Source: Gonocerus acuteangulatus (Eukaryota > Arthropoda > Insecta > Hemiptera > Coreidae). Taken from it: a stretch of 64,000 nucleotides of DNA. Positions 33,441 through 45,631 of the stretch are shown in pieces. The notes under the pieces were generated by a model. The model was given only the letters and a program-made list of their open reading frames with translations. It searched no databases and had not been told where the DNA came from. The stretch lies in assembly GCA_946811695.1 (NCBI GenBank), contig OX328124.1, positions 27,299,448 through 27,363,447 on the forward strand, given 5' to 3'. The stretch's first letter is position 1. Each line of letters opens with the position of its first letter. A program made the position numbers and the translations under genes.

Positions 33441-34903
33441 TGTTGCAATGTTCTGAACCTCGTATTCTAACAATAAACCATCCAGAACATTTTGTAGTCA
33501 TACACCATATTAGAACAAATGTTTTTCTAAATAGTACCAGTGTTTTAACTCTTTGACAAATACCGGAAGCCTTTGAAGTGTTAAGGCTGCATATCCTGGC
33601 GTTAGCCTTTAGTTTTTTCTTGCACATGTCATTGACAAAGGACTGGCAGCTGTGTACGTTAGGCGTCCTCTCAGCATTCCACGTCCTTATTGACGGATTC
33701 GTAAACAGTCAATGTTTGACTGAAGACATTTAAGAGCATTCTTGTGGGCTTACAAGTCAGGAAAGCATGGCCGGGATATGTTTCATGGTATTCAAAATAA
33801 TTTTGATACTCTTCAGATGACTGGGTAGCACCACTGAGTTTGGCAAGAATGATATTTTTTTTTGTTTTTTTTTTAGTATTTCGTAAAGAATGTCAACAAC
33901 ATCTCGAAGAAATCGGATAGATCACAAAACACACGTAACTGACGGTAGCCAACTTACACAGAAGCGCATAATTCTTAATCCTCATTCTTGAGGAAGGCTG
34001 TAGAAGTCAATACAATTATGTACTGAAAACGTACTCACTCTTCAACTACTGCTCAGAAGGCTCTATACCAAACACCAAAAATTCGTTGTCTTAAGCATCT
34101 TGTTTTACTAGAAAATACATTTTACTGTTAAAATCAATTGTAAATATGTACTTCATGGCGAATAAAATTCCATTCCCTCGTGGGTTAAATCTTTGCTATA
34201 AAAAAATAAATAATGATGATTTCAGTTTTAGCTGTATGAGGAAGGTTATATAGCTACAACTGAAATATGAATTAAAAACAAACGTATTTATACGCCATCT
34301 TGATTTGCCACAGCCATCATGATTAGCCACAGCCACTCCAAACTTTTTACCAATAACTTTCATATTTTCTCGACTTCTTTTACTAATGTACTAATCTTAG
34401 TGATAAATGCAATTTAAAACAATAACATAAATAAATAAATAAAAATAACCAATTAAGAAGTGAGTTAAACAAAGACAAAAATCGGTATTATATAAAAAAT
34501 GCAATTAAAAGTTTTACTTTGTCGCACAATTGAAATAAGTGAACAAGTACAAACATTATTATTGTTCTAACAGCAGTAAATGCCTTTGTTTGAATAAGAG
34601 TTAAAGAGGATACAAGAGGTCATAATATTTTTCGAATTATCATTCAGATTATGTAATTCATTATAGATAACTTGTCTTTATAGTAAATTTATCAGTACTT
34701 ACTAGAGTTCTGGTTAGAATTGCATAATTTATTTGTATCGATGTCTATATAACCTTTTTGTTCTGGTGGAATAATTTCTCAGCAAGCACAAGAGTATAAT
34801 AAGTAAAAAATGTTTTGCTCTTATATATTTTAGTTAACCAGGTCACAAATTACTTTTTAACAAAAGTTATGAAACAAATACCTGCTTTTTCTTTTCCGAA
34901 GGG
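33441..34903. other. Spacer, nothing recognised
   Basis: No SINE boxes, terminal repeats or coding signatures. The minus-strand frame 33421-33627 starts inside the SINE head and is not a gene. Confidence 0.35.
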
Positions 34904-35266
34904 GGCGAGGTTAGCTCTGTGGTAGAGCACTGGACTAATAAGTTGGAGGACCTGAGTTCAAATCCCGAGCAAGCACTAAAGACTTTTTCTTCTAGTGTCT
35001 TTGTTCATGGGTTGAATTCGGCCTCCCTGACCGTCCCTAGGCCAACCCAGCCTTTAATTAATTTAATAATAGGGTACCTTGGGTGCTAATGACTCTAGCA
35101 ATCGAAGCAGGCAAGGGGAAAATCAGGCAGCCGGAGCATTGTACTGACCACGCTATCTCCCTAGTGTGCCGTATGGTCATGAATCAGATACCTCTATAGT
35201 ATCTGCCCCTCAGGGCCCTCGTGGCCTGTTACGGGACTGACTTTTTTTTTTTTTTTTTTTTTTTTT
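34904..35266 (+). mobile_element. Full-length Ile-tRNA-derived SINE
   Basis: The head GGCGAGGTTAGCTCTGTGGT, AGAGCACTGGACTAATAAG, GAGTTCAAATCCCGAGC is tRNA-Ile-like with an AAT anticodon position, followed by the body (TTCTTCTAGTGTCTTTG, GAATTCGGCCTCCCTGACCG, CAGCCTTTAATTAATTTAAT, GGAAAATCAGGCAGCCGGAG, TGTTACGGGACTGA) and about 25 T. Flanking CTTTTTCTTTTCC at both sides is a likely target duplication. This is the reference copy for the fragments at 21288, 30720, 30903, 32745, 35415 and 59802. Confidence 0.9.
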
Positions 35267-35414
35267 CTTTTCCCATATTTTTTTTCAGAATACATTTTTT
35301 TTCTGGTGCGTCGAGTGCTATGGTCATTAGCTCCCTTCTATTGTATTAGGGTTTCCCAATTTGTCTGCAAAATCTATAGGGAAGCTCGTTTGTAGCTATA
35401 TGAAATATTTCGGA

Positions 35415-35640
35415 GGCGAGGTTAGCTCAGTGGTAGAGCACTCGACTAATTAACTCGAGGACCAAGTTTCAAAACCCGAGCGCGCACTGAAGATTTTTAT
35501 CTTCTAGTTTCGTCGTTCGAGGATTGAATTTGGGGTCCCAGGTCGCCCTTAGGCTCACCCAGCCTTTAATTAATTAATGGGTACCTGAAAAGAGAAAAAT
35601 GTGTCTTGTGGTCAAGAATCAGAAACTCAACATTCTCATA
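35415..35640 (+). mobile_element. Ile-tRNA-derived SINE, 3' truncated
   Basis: GGCGAGGTTAGCTCAGTGGT, AGAGCACTCGACTAATTAAC, then the body to GGGTACCTGAAAAG and a remnant GGTCAAGAATCAGA. The long T tail is missing. Confidence 0.82.
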
Positions 35641-36249
35641 TGAAACTATTATAAACCATCAAGACTCATGCTTCCAACAAGTATATTGGTTTGTTGCTCT
35701 TAATCAATAGAAATGTTTTATTTTAATTGATTACCACCATATATTCTTTATATTTAGTTTCAATTTCACACCACTAAAATAAAGTGAATGTCGTCGTAAT
35801 GTTTTAATTTACTCTATCGTCTCAAGTTAACCAGTTATTAGAGGTTTTATTCCTAGATAGCCTACCGAATAAATAGTCTTCTGACCTGGTTTATACAATG
35901 AATTAAACGGTTAAACTAAACAGTTTACCTGTTTAAACAAACTTGTGTTTAAAGTTAGACCCCTGATGAAAGGACATGTGTTGTACTTGTCTTCGAATGC
36001 TTCTTCCGTCCTTCCGTTGTAAAAACCTTTCCGGCTCAGGAAACTAATTTAAAACTCACAAAGAAAACTTGCTCGCTCAAAATACATTAATTGTTAAAGA
36101 GTCAATATTTCTTGGGCATGAAATCGGCTTATGACGTCTACCCGAAAACGTAAACCAGAGATGCTGACTTGTATTTGTGTGTGTGTATGCTAACACACAT
36201 CGCCATGAATGGTGATTTTCGTATTTAGGTATAATAAAAATGAATTACT
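35641..36249. other. Spacer with a possible decayed hammerhead-like end
   Basis: Near 35962-36000, CCCCTGATGA, AAGGAC and TTGTCTTCGAATGC resemble the hammerhead order CTGATGA, stem, GAA, but the last A of GAAA is T and stem III is lost. The rest is unrecognised. Confidence 0.3.
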
Positions 36250-36436
36250 TATTTAATTCTTAAATTATAATTAACTCAGAGTTTTAGGACGTAGGGTTAT
36301 CTATAGGTAAACACCGTTTTGTAGCCAGGATAAGGCTTTTTGCAATGAAAAGCCACAACCCCAGTTGTGAGTAAGTACTCCCCAGTAACGGAGTGTTAAG
36401 TGTTTTGGACCTAACACTCACGGCCACCGGGCCTCT
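36250..36436 (-). mobile_element. tRNA-derived SINE, GAGGCC family, minus strand
   Basis: Minus strand: AGAGGCCCGGTGGCCGTGAG, TAACACTCCGTTACTGG, GGTTGTGGCTTTTCATTGC, CTTATCCTGGCTAC, ACCTATAGATAA-like and GTCCTAAAACTCTGAG. The B box is eroded. Confidence 0.78.
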
Positions 36437-37249
36437 AAATTAAAGAAAATGTATTTGATTGTTAAAATGTACGATATTGTTATATTGGGTAAATATATCA
36501 AAATGAAGGTGTCTATGCGAAATCTTAATAAGATCTCTGCATGAAGGGTTTGAATGCAAAACTTTGATCAAATATGTTCCATAATGCCAAGTTTACACGA
36601 GCTTAGTGCTTTTCTCTAGCTAAGTGACAAGTGCCTGTTGACACGTTTTTTGACAAATGCGTTCAGTGCGGTACTTGTCATACTGTATATGAAACAATCC
36701 GGTGTCCTAGTCAAGAAGTTACTATTTCTGAAAACAAGGATTTTAAAATGCCCTTCCTTGTGTTTAATACCGTCCTAGAAAAATGAATATTTAACATGAT
36801 TAGTTTGTAAGTGAATATTTTTTAGACATGTTTTTCAATCCTGTGCCTGGGAAAAATTACATCATTTACACAGTAAGGCATTTACAATCTTTAACAGATC
36901 TAAGAATGGACGAATCTATAAATACTGAATAAACCAAAGCAGATCATTATCATCTCCACGCTTCCTTCCGAAAATTTACAACTTACAATCATAAACAAAA
37001 CATAATTCTATTATAAGACTTTGCTATTGCTAAGAATAACCACTGACGCCATCCAGCCATTTTCCGCAGGGATCTTTTCCATCATACTCGAGTTCTTGTT
37101 TGATAACAGATGAAACGTATATCGATTGGAACCTAACCACAAGAGCAGTAGTGTTAATTTTATTTGTGTTGATATATTTTTCTGTAGTAGGTTCTTTAAA
37201 TATATAAAGTATAAGTAGGTTCCCTAAATATACATCGCTCGACAATCAT
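36437..37249. other. Spacer, nothing recognised
   Basis: AT-rich. The minus-strand frame 37030-37245 has no recognised signature. Confidence 0.35.
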
Positions 37250-37530
37250 TAGGTATCACGGAATGGTTGGAATTCGGCTAAAAGAAAACGATACATGTTC
37301 TGAAAAATCTTTATTCCGTTTTTGTTTTTTTTATGCTTTTTGGCAGCCTTCTTCAGTTTCAAATGTCTAGGTGATGAAAGAAGACCTCGTTTAGGTGACT
37401 ATGGATATGTGCGAGCCGCCAAAGAGCATGCCGAAACGTGTTCCAAATACAGATTTTCCTTAAATTCTGACGTTTTCTCTTAGACCAATACAGCCATCCT
37501 TTGGCTTCTTATCACCTCATCGGTTTCTCT
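37250..37530. mobile_element. Degraded Penelope/retrozyme-like repeat, copy 3
   Basis: Contains TTGGAATTCGGCTAAAAGAA, TTTTTGGCAGCCTTCTTCAG, GATGAAAGAAGACC, GCCAAAGAGCATGCCGAAAC and GACGTTTTCTCTTAGAC in the order of the 23142-23521 copy. One hammerhead 3' half (GCCGAAACGTG) remains. Confidence 0.65.
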
Positions 37531-39621
37531 CATGATTCATTAATTATATCCGTTTTGAAGTTTGGGTCGAATCAGAAAGTATCCAATGACTATGGCTTCT
37601 AGTTACGTGGAAATTCATCAGTGCTCTGTGTATTACACTCGACGGTTACTACGTTATAGAGAAATTAACTCTTCGGTATGGGTATTGAACCCAGATACTC
37701 CCGGTTTAGGCTCGGTTTTCTTGCCAAATATGCTACTGGTCATCGTGCCACAGGAAGTTAATCTCTGTAACTTAACCGATGAAGCCAGAGAATGTTATTG
37801 TCTTATAAGGCTTGGAAGAATTGGTACCCCTACTATGATTTTAGTTTATTAACGCACTATATAATGCTAAGGATTGTAAACATTTAGAAACTTAATTTTT
37901 TTGTAACTCTACGTGTTTAAAAAGGGACGATCTGAATTCAAATCTGAGCGTGGTGATTTAATTTTTCTAAAAAATCAACATTTGAAATGAACATTAAAAT
38001 GGCGATGTGGCAATTTCAAAGGGTTAGCAAGAATGTAGATCATGAAAGCGGAAAATACATGGTACAAGAATGCATCCTGTAAGGATTCTACTGTTCTAAA
38101 GATCGCTATCACGAAGTGACATTTGAAAGTTTGGTCAAGATCATTAGTTGCCTTAGTAACTTTACTAAAGTCCCAGTAAATGACAGGAAACCCCTTCAAG
38201 TTTTTGTTAGTTCTCAGGACCCTCATTAAGGATAGGATCGAAAAACCCATGGGAGCTCGAGTAGATATACCAGAACCAAAAGAAGATATAAAACCAACGC
38301 TCTATCTTAAAAATAAGATAACCCTTGAGCTTTGGCATTTGGTAAAATGTTTCTGTATACTATTTTTTGCAAGACACACATAGTTTGAGTTATAAGAAAT
38401 TACATTCCAGGTTTGGGATCCAATTTTACATAGATTCACTTTTAGATCAGATTCGAACCAAAAACGTCTTAAGAATTTTATTTTTTCTTCTACAGAAATG
38501 TCATTTTGATACAACAGAGAATATTGCACCTTGTATGTCAAAGCCCACATTGCAAATTCTAAACTTGACTTGGAGTTAAAGTCGTAGGAATTCTATATCA
38601 AGACAAGTTTTTTTTTCACAAAATCGTAGAACATTGAACTTCCAAATGGGAGACACGAGACAATCGATTGACATTATAGCGTTATCTTTCGAATTGTGGA
38701 CGGTTTTCGAGATATAGTCTCCAGTTAGCAATGTGGGCTTCAGAAAACATATTTTTAATAGAATCCCCCTCTCCCCCGGATTTAAACCCAATTATGTATA
38801 CAATCCTCGATAATATATATAGTAATAAAAAATAAATGTACTTGAAGAGCTGACACACACATTTAAATTGGCCCTGGAGAATGTGGGAACCCATAGAGTC
38901 TTCAAAGTAAAAAAAAAAAATCAGCCTTCAAAGTAAATGGCAAAAGAAAGGAGTTCCCTCCGCAGAAATATCAGGCGTCCAATGCTAACGTTTTATTATA
39001 TATGATCATCCCAAAAGTCAATTATATTTAGTCATTGATGAAGAACATGTCATTCATTTGTACAAGCGACAAAGTATGACTGTCTGGATAAAAATATCAG
39101 ACAATTGCGAGAATTTGTTTCCAATTATGGGTGAAGCTTTAGTGGGTAAAGCTTGGCCTACCAAGACAGCAGGACAGTTTGAGCTGAGGATAATCCCCAA
39201 GAATGTTAAACAGAAGAAAAAATTAATCTCTTCTTCAATTCTTTTGCTCCGATCTAGTGCTCATGTCAGGTGACAAATAATTTTCAAAACGACACGAAAA
39301 CTCTGATTAGCGAATGATTAGCAGTCTGTAGGCACCTTAGCTGCATGCAACAAATGTCTTGTCGCTGCAACAACAACTGTGTCGCTGTTAGTGGAACGTT
39401 TTAAGAATCTAGAAATAAATACTGCACTCCTACCTCCTGGTGAAGATTCCATTAAAGGCCGATCAACACCCAAGGTCGGTTAGTTTCAGCTTGTGGATGA
39501 CTGCCCTAGATAAACCACACTGCCACCTGGTGGAGTTGGAATTTAATATCTCCTGCCTGTATATATAAAATGGGTAATAAAATATTTTTATTACACAGAA
39601 ACTGCAGCATTACACAGTTCC
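37531..39621. other. Spacer, no supported gene
   Basis: Several overlapping short frames on both strands (37562-38894), none with a recognisable family. A minus-strand B-box-like string (GGGTTCAATACCC) at about 37682-37694 hints at one more decayed SINE. Confidence 0.35.
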
Positions 39622-39810
39622 GCCAACGGCCATAGCCACGTTGAATGCACAGGTTCCCGTTGATCACCGAAGTTAAGCAACGTCGGGCGTCAGAACCTGA
39701 ATGGGTGACCGACCATGTGCTGTTGGCATTATGAAAGGGTGGCAACCTGTAGATAGCCCGGCGTTAATAGCCTAATTGTCGATACGCCGTTAAACACGAG
39801 AAAAAAAAAA
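39622..39810 (+). mobile_element. 5S-rRNA-derived SINE, copy 1
   Basis: The head follows 5S rRNA from its first base (GCCAACGGCCATAGCCACGT) through ATCACCGAAGTTAAGCAACG (the A-box/intermediate promoter region) to GAATGGGTGACCG (C box), with small gaps (CGGGCGTCAG lacks TGG). The last 5S bases are replaced by ATGAAAGGGTGGCAACCTGT and the tail CGGCGTTAATAGCC, GATACGCCGTTAAAC, then an A run. It is a SINE3-type element, not a functional 5S gene. Confidence 0.9.
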
Positions 39811-41298
39811 TACAATAATAATACAGAGTATCTGTCCTATCTTTGCATTGAATTCGAGTTTGTTAGTATTGAGTGTTTATTTCGAAGCCCATTTAAAACA
39901 AATTGGTCTGTCCTGCATACAGACAACTGTTTACTATGCCAAACTTCGGTAGTATTTTTAAATTCTCTTAATTTGTTTTCTTTGTCTTAACCATTGTACT
40001 CGGCAATACAGACTTTTGGCTGTCTTTTTTGTTGTTTCTCTATGTCTTTTTGATTTGAGTTGCAATGGGAAATCTTATACATATTTCTTGATTTAATTGA
40101 ACGATATTTTTCTTCAATTTCTTATTTGTCCTTTTATGACTAACGTAGCTTGTAATGAATGCAGTTCTTACTTTGCCTTACAATGAATGAAGTAGAATAG
40201 GGATTAATGTCCTTGTATGATTCATTGAAATCTTTTTTTTCCCTCACAAGAATTCTCATTCCTGTTGAATGACTCTAGCCTTGACCGATCCTGCGGATTG
40301 TACTGTGTGCTGTAATTGAAATGGTTTAGGTTCAAATATCCCTTAAAGAAAAGATAGACTAGTCTTTGTGCCCCAGGGAACCGAGGGCGTAGTGTTTGTA
40401 TATTTTATTTTGAGCTACTGGTCATAAAAAGAATTGGTGGAGTCCGATATTAATAAATTATTTTCAAGATAACCATACAATCATTATTTTCCTTTAGAAT
40501 GAGGTAATAATTGTAACATTGGCGATTTAAAAGAAAATCATTTGATTCCGGATTATTTGTTGTAAAAAAATGACAAAGTCCTTATAAGAAAAACAAATCT
40601 ATTAAACTATTATAAATTTCATAGGAAGTCAAACACCTTCAGTGCCTTAATTTTAACTCTTATTTTTCCTAAACAATTATGGCAATATGATTACATGGAG
40701 AAAAAAAGCATTCTAACATAAGTACAAATTGTGGTTCAGAAGCATTTATTGAAAAAATTTGCTTCTGAATAACTACCAAACGGATGGAAAGAAGTAAGAC
40801 GATATAAATATCGACTAGACATTTGTTGCATGGTGGTTTGGAGGCCTGCTGACTGCTAGCAATCACGCACCTTACTAGACCCCTTTGATCGTGTCCTTTA
40901 CGCATAATCTAGAGGAAAATCAACAAAAAAATGATTTCATTCGTCACGCAGTGTTTTCGTATCGTTTTGAAAATTATGTATGACACCTGACATTGGCATT
41001 ATGAGGACAATCGGAGCTATAAGAATATTTGAAAGATTAATTTATTCTTCTGTACTAACATTCTTGGGGATCATCCTCAGGTCCTGCTTGAGTAGTTGTG
41101 CTGTCCCGTGTTGAACGACTTATATATATATGTATATATGATGTATATATATATGTCATACTTGAGCTGACGAACTCTCCATTAATGCCTAAATATAATG
41201 GATTTTGGATCGTTTCTTTTGGTAGTTATTTGGCATAATCATAATAAAATATAACAAAACGTTGGTATTGAAAGACCAGATATTTATGCCCTACGAGG
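39811..41298. other. Spacer, nothing recognised
   Basis: A TATATATATGTATATATG-type run near 41120-41150. No coding or repeat signature otherwise. Confidence 0.35.
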
Positions 41299-41577
41299 CG
41301 TGGGCGTATATAGAAAATAATTTCTGGAGGGGCTGGGAAAATTTCGGGGGGGGGGGGGCTGAGACCATTTCTGGGGTATGGAATACTAAAAATTTAGAGC
41401 TTGGAATAGTTTTAGGCAACTAAAACGCTATTAGACGTAAAATAAAATATTTTTTATGAACTAAGTGAGCTTATTTAATTCATTTTTAAGGGTTTTACGA
41501 CAAGTTTTTACCATCAAATCAAAATTTCGGGGGGGGGGGCTGCAGCCCCCTCAGCCCCCCTTATATACGCTTATGCC
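41299..41577. mobile_element. MITE with G/C homopolymer tracts, copy 2
   Basis: Inverse orientation copy of 29633-29913: CGTGGGCGTATATAGAAAAT at the left, TTATATACGCTTATGCC at the right, GGTATGGAATACTAAAAATT and CTATTAGACGTAAAATAAAA-type interior, and runs of 13 and 10 G. Flanks share ACGAGG (41293-41298 and 41578-41583), the remains of a 9-bp duplication. Confidence 0.85.
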
Positions 41578-41583
41578 ACGAGG

Positions 41584-42107
41584 GCCCTAATTTTTGTTAC
41601 AATTTACGTTCAACGTTTAAATTAGAACACTCCATGGTTTACCACATCCTCTACGGTCAATTTAAATTTTATCGCACTTCTATTTAGTAAAATTTATATT
41701 TAATTTTAATAACGTAATACATGCTAGTCATCCTGAACTAAATAGTGGCGTAATAATTTTTCTGCTTAAAATGATTTTAAATTTATCTTTTTCATCAATA
41801 ATATAAATTAAAATGTATTTACAAGAAGTAAGGTGTGTTTCTTGTCGACAGTTGCATATAGAATACGAACATCATTTACCACGAATTCTTAACCATCTAT
41901 GAGACACACTTTACCATTCATACACACATAAGATATTTACCATGCATACGGCTATATATAAGATTCATTTAATCAAACATAACAAAACATACTTTGATGT
42001 GTTGTTGACCATAAAGAAGACATACTCTACCACACACAAACCACAAGTCCAAGTGGGTCTGTTTTCTGCCAAGTAATATATGAAACTTTTACAATTTTTC
42101 TCTTTAC
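41584..42107. other. Spacer beside a candidate exon
   Basis: If the exon at 42108-42231 (-) is real, this is the start of its downstream intron. Nothing else is recognised. Confidence 0.3.
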
Positions 42108-42231
42108 CAAGTTGAGGTTCGCCATTTGAGAGCTTCGATCCATCAATTGAGTCCATTTCCGACTTGACGTCTGTTTCCTTTTCTTCGACGTCTGGAAAGT
42201 TTTCTCTGAGTGGTTGCTTAATTCTTTTCAT
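42108..42231 (-). CDS. Candidate first coding exon of an unidentified gene
   Basis: On the minus strand an ATG (at 42231) directly follows an in-frame TAG and opens 41 codons of strongly hydrophilic, acidic and non-repetitive sequence: MKRIKQPLRENFPDVEEKET, then DVKSEMDSIDGSKLSNGEPQ and Leu. It ends at a possible donor (CAACTTG, then GTAAAGAG), leaving a phase-1 split codon. The residue composition, rich in Glu, Asp, Lys and Ser, differs from the Phe/Ile/Lys-rich chance frames of this AT-rich DNA. A cytosolic N-terminal tail of a membrane transporter would look like this, but that is only a guess. The frame beyond the donor (to 41965) reads as ordinary intron. No further exon was recognised. 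Confidence 0.3.
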
Positions 42232-44140
42232 CTATCTTTCTAAATCCAATTGAATTTTTATTTATGGCATGACAAGATTGATGTAGCCCTGTTTCTTACT
42301 AGGATGTACAGAGGAAATCAATAATAATCGTTAAAAAAATATTGTGGAATTGGAGGAATAAAATGTATTTATTTATTTACTTTAGTTCAATAAAGAATTT
42401 ATGTTATCAAGGTAATCAAAACTCATTTGTGCTAAAAGAGTAAAAGCGATTCACTTTGAATTCAATTCCGCGCGTAAAACGTCTTATTGGAAGCTATTGG
42501 AGGTCTAAGTACTGAATAATGCTAAGAATATGTCATTCAAGATTTTCGGGCATGTTTTCTATCTATTGAAGTAGAAGGCCGATTCTGGTTCAGTTGAAAA
42601 ATAATAACTAAAAAGGAGGAGACCTAAATAACCTACTCCTTGTCCGGGTTTAATCCCAAGATGTGTGCTGATCGTACGAAACCCAAGGTATCAGACCTTT
42701 CCGGTGCTACGCACACAAATATAGCATGCTTCGGTGTCTCATCCTGGTCTCTACACCATCTCAAAATCTGTTCACAATTTATGTATGTTATTTTAAGGTA
42801 AAGTGTCCAGAGACAATATAAGAGCTAAATGTCCTTATCTAACCTTCTGGGGTCTTCAAAGACCTTTTCCAATATTTACCAAACTTTACTTTAGTTTGTG
42901 CTATTATTGCATCTCTACCACTGGCCCACCAACTCTACGTGTCGATGTATGTATATAGACAGATATTTACAACGCATTTCTCCGGGTAATATCTCAACCC
43001 CCAAAACTAGGGTTTTATCTGTTCTATAATAAGACATTCAGACAATCGGATTAATATTTAATTTAATAATATGCAGATAAAAAGTTAACGCATATAGTGT
43101 TATTATTAAGCTTGGATATATGGAACGCTGAGAAATACAAGGTCTCAAGAGGTCGAGAGAGTGTAACATTACGTCAGATTCTGAAATGCCCAGTGAGTCT
43201 CTTGTATTATACGGTCTACCTATATTACTCATTCAAAAAAAAAAAAAAAAAAAAAAAAAAATGCCAGAACAGCGTTAATTCATGTCGTATAACTGGTCAA
43301 TGAATCATACTGTTAATACGGCCTTCTTATTTTAGCATGCGCTCACGATATTAAAGGGTACCCTTACAGCAGTGGTTTCCTGTTTTTTTTTTCTTGATCA
43401 TTTTGTTTCTTTTTGGCAGTTGTCCTTATAACTAACAATTTTAGAATTTGTACTTTGCAAAGGCCATCTGTTGGGATAAGGAGATAGCTTTCTGATTACA
43501 AAACTCACTTCTCCTTTTGTTACGAAAACACAACTCGTACACTGTTTAAAAATATGAAAAATTGTATTTTTCTTTCATCTTGGGTAGTAGTGTTTCATCT
43601 TGTTTGTGTTCTTAGATCCTTGATGATCCTTATTATTATTTTAAATTATTATTATTATTATTAAATTATTTTAATTGGTATAGCTACCTTGCTTAAAAAC
43701 TTGCTCCGCTCACACAGCTCCTGCGTGATTCAATTTTTTTATATGAACGTTTTGAAACTTATAAAAATATAAAAGTTAAACTGCTATATGAAGATGAGTA
43801 GTTGAGGAGGAAGTGGGGACTAAAAGAAGCAACCATGTGTGATGTCTCCCCGGTTTTTCGGTTCATTTCACTGCTAGACTTTAACTGATTATCACCGCCT
43901 GGATTCCAACTCACAGACCCCTGTACTGCCTCCAGCCATATAGAATACAACATCAGCGTTTCTTATGAACCAGATTCAGACATGCATTCAAAAGCATGTC
44001 AACAAAATATCATAAAGATATTTTACACTTCGTAATGCATTTGTATATCATTGTCGCTCGATTTTTAGTGTGTTTCACCTCGGTATTCTGTGTAAAAGCT
44101 GTATTAGTGCAGGGGAAAAGAAAATCCCCTGAGGTTTATC
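42232..44140. other. Spacer, no supported gene
   Basis: A 28-base A run near 43236-43261, (TTA)n-like sequence near 43635-43670 and a degraded minus-strand tRNA-like B box near 43895-43910. Frames at 43038-43303 and 43759-43953 are not recognised. Confidence 0.35.
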
Positions 44141-44144
44141 TAAC

Positions 44145-44595
44145 TCCCATCAGCCGAAATATCTCCAATCAGCTGAAATATTCCAGATCAGATGAAATAT
44201 CTCCTATCAGCCGAAATAATTCACATCAGCCGAAATATCTCCCATCAGCTGAAATACCTCTATCAGCTTAAATAACTCCCATCAGCCTTAATATCTCCAA
44301 TCAGCCGAAATAATTCACGTCAGCCGAAATATCTCCCATCAGCTGAAATACCTCTATCAGCTTAAATAACTCCCATTAGCCTTAATATCTCCAATCAGCC
44401 GAAATAATTCAAATCAGCCGAAATATCACCCATCAGATGAAAAACCTCCACTAGCTGAAATACCTCCCAAAAAGCTGAAATAACTCACATCAGCTGAAAC
44501 AACTCATATCAGCTAAAATACCTGCCAACAGGTGAAATATCTCCTATCACCTGAATTACCTCCACAAGCCAAAATAACTCACATGATCTGAAGAA
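44145..44595 (+). repeat. Degenerate minisatellite, unit about 19 bp
   Basis: Over 20 copies of a unit like ATCAGCCGAAATATCTCCC. Central copies form a longer repeat: the run CACATCAGCCGAAATATCTC, CAGCTGAAATACCTCTATC, CAGCTTAAATAACTCCCAT, CAGCCTTAATATCTCC recurs nearly unchanged about 115 bases later. Units decay towards the right end. The open frame at 43996-44271 only reads into it. Confidence 0.9.
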
Positions 44596-44599
44596 CTCA

Positions 44600-45631
44600 G
44601 TTGATACTGCTAGGCAGTTGTTATTGGACGGGCTTATTTGTTTTACATGGGAAGTTAAATATTAATATAAGTAAAAAATGAACACTGAATGAGGTTAAGG
44701 ATGACAAAATACAAATTTGACATTTCTAATGCTAAAACTATATAATAATAATAAAAACAAATAAGAATAATAGTTAGTGAAAACTTGACTTGCTTGAATT
44801 TTCAGAAGACCTAGGGTCATTAAATTGTACTCTAGTCCTACCGATTTTTACATTATTTTAACGGTAATGTAAGTTTTTCTGTATTACTAGTAAACAAAAA
44901 TCAGGAAAAGGATGTTTTTACAGTTGTAAGATTATATTTTGTGTTCGTAATACCAAGTTCCTTCAGAACTAGCAGATGTATAGATACAGAATGACTGATT
45001 TGCTTACTTTGTCTATGCATTCTGGCCATTTTAGCCCCAAAAATCGCATTTCTTAACGATTTCCAGAGAGTATTTACATTTTGTTAAGAGAATTACAAAC
45101 ATATTCTATGCCCATTACCTTCCGTGGTTGAATACACCCATTAAATAAATAAATCATTCTATTAGCTTCTTCTTCCAATGTGAATGAACAGCTCGCGAAA
45201 AAGGCTTTCTGTTCACGAACACCAGTATGAGTATTCAGTCATTCAACTCTCGCGAATAGCTCCAGGATTCCTGAGTGTCTGCATTGTCCCATAGTTGCGC
45301 ATTTGTATGCAAACCTTATAGTAAGAATGGCGAGGATTTGGCCTCTAAATTCCATTTCGTCTACTATTTTATGTTTTATTTTTCGCCTTACCTCTTTGTT
45401 TATTCTTATTTAGTTGAAGCATCATAAATTGATGTAGGGATTAGATGTTTACGAACTGAAAGTTCATTTACCATTTAGTTTAATTTTCTTATGTAAAAAG
45501 ACCATCCAGTTTTAGGAAGAATTTTTTAGGACCCATTTGTAATTTTTTATACTTACAAAATACTACAATTTTTGTTATAATATCCACTTAGAAAGCTCGA
45601 TTATTCGTACTTTTTGTCTAAAGTAAATATA
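44600..45631. other. Spacer, nothing recognised
   Basis: No repeat ends, SINE boxes or coding signatures. Confidence 0.35.

Noticed and set aside
34904..34980. A functional tRNA-Ile gene.
   Set aside because: It is followed by the SINE body and T tail, acceptor pairing is poor, and the same head occurs in several partial copies.
35955..36000. A further hammerhead ribozyme (CTGATGA followed by a possible stem).
   Set aside because: GAAA is mutated to GAAT and stem III and the UH cleavage site are not recognisable.
39622..39740. A functional 5S rRNA gene.
   Set aside because: The 3' part of 5S is replaced by SINE sequence and the copy has deletions.
39506..39745. Minus-strand frame of 79 codons, with a similar one at 61816-62016.
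   Set aside because: Both are antisense readings of the 5S-derived SINEs.
44145..44595. A CRISPR-like array because of short regular repeats.
   Set aside because: Repeats are directly adjacent with no unique spacers, and the genome is eukaryotic; this is a minisatellite.
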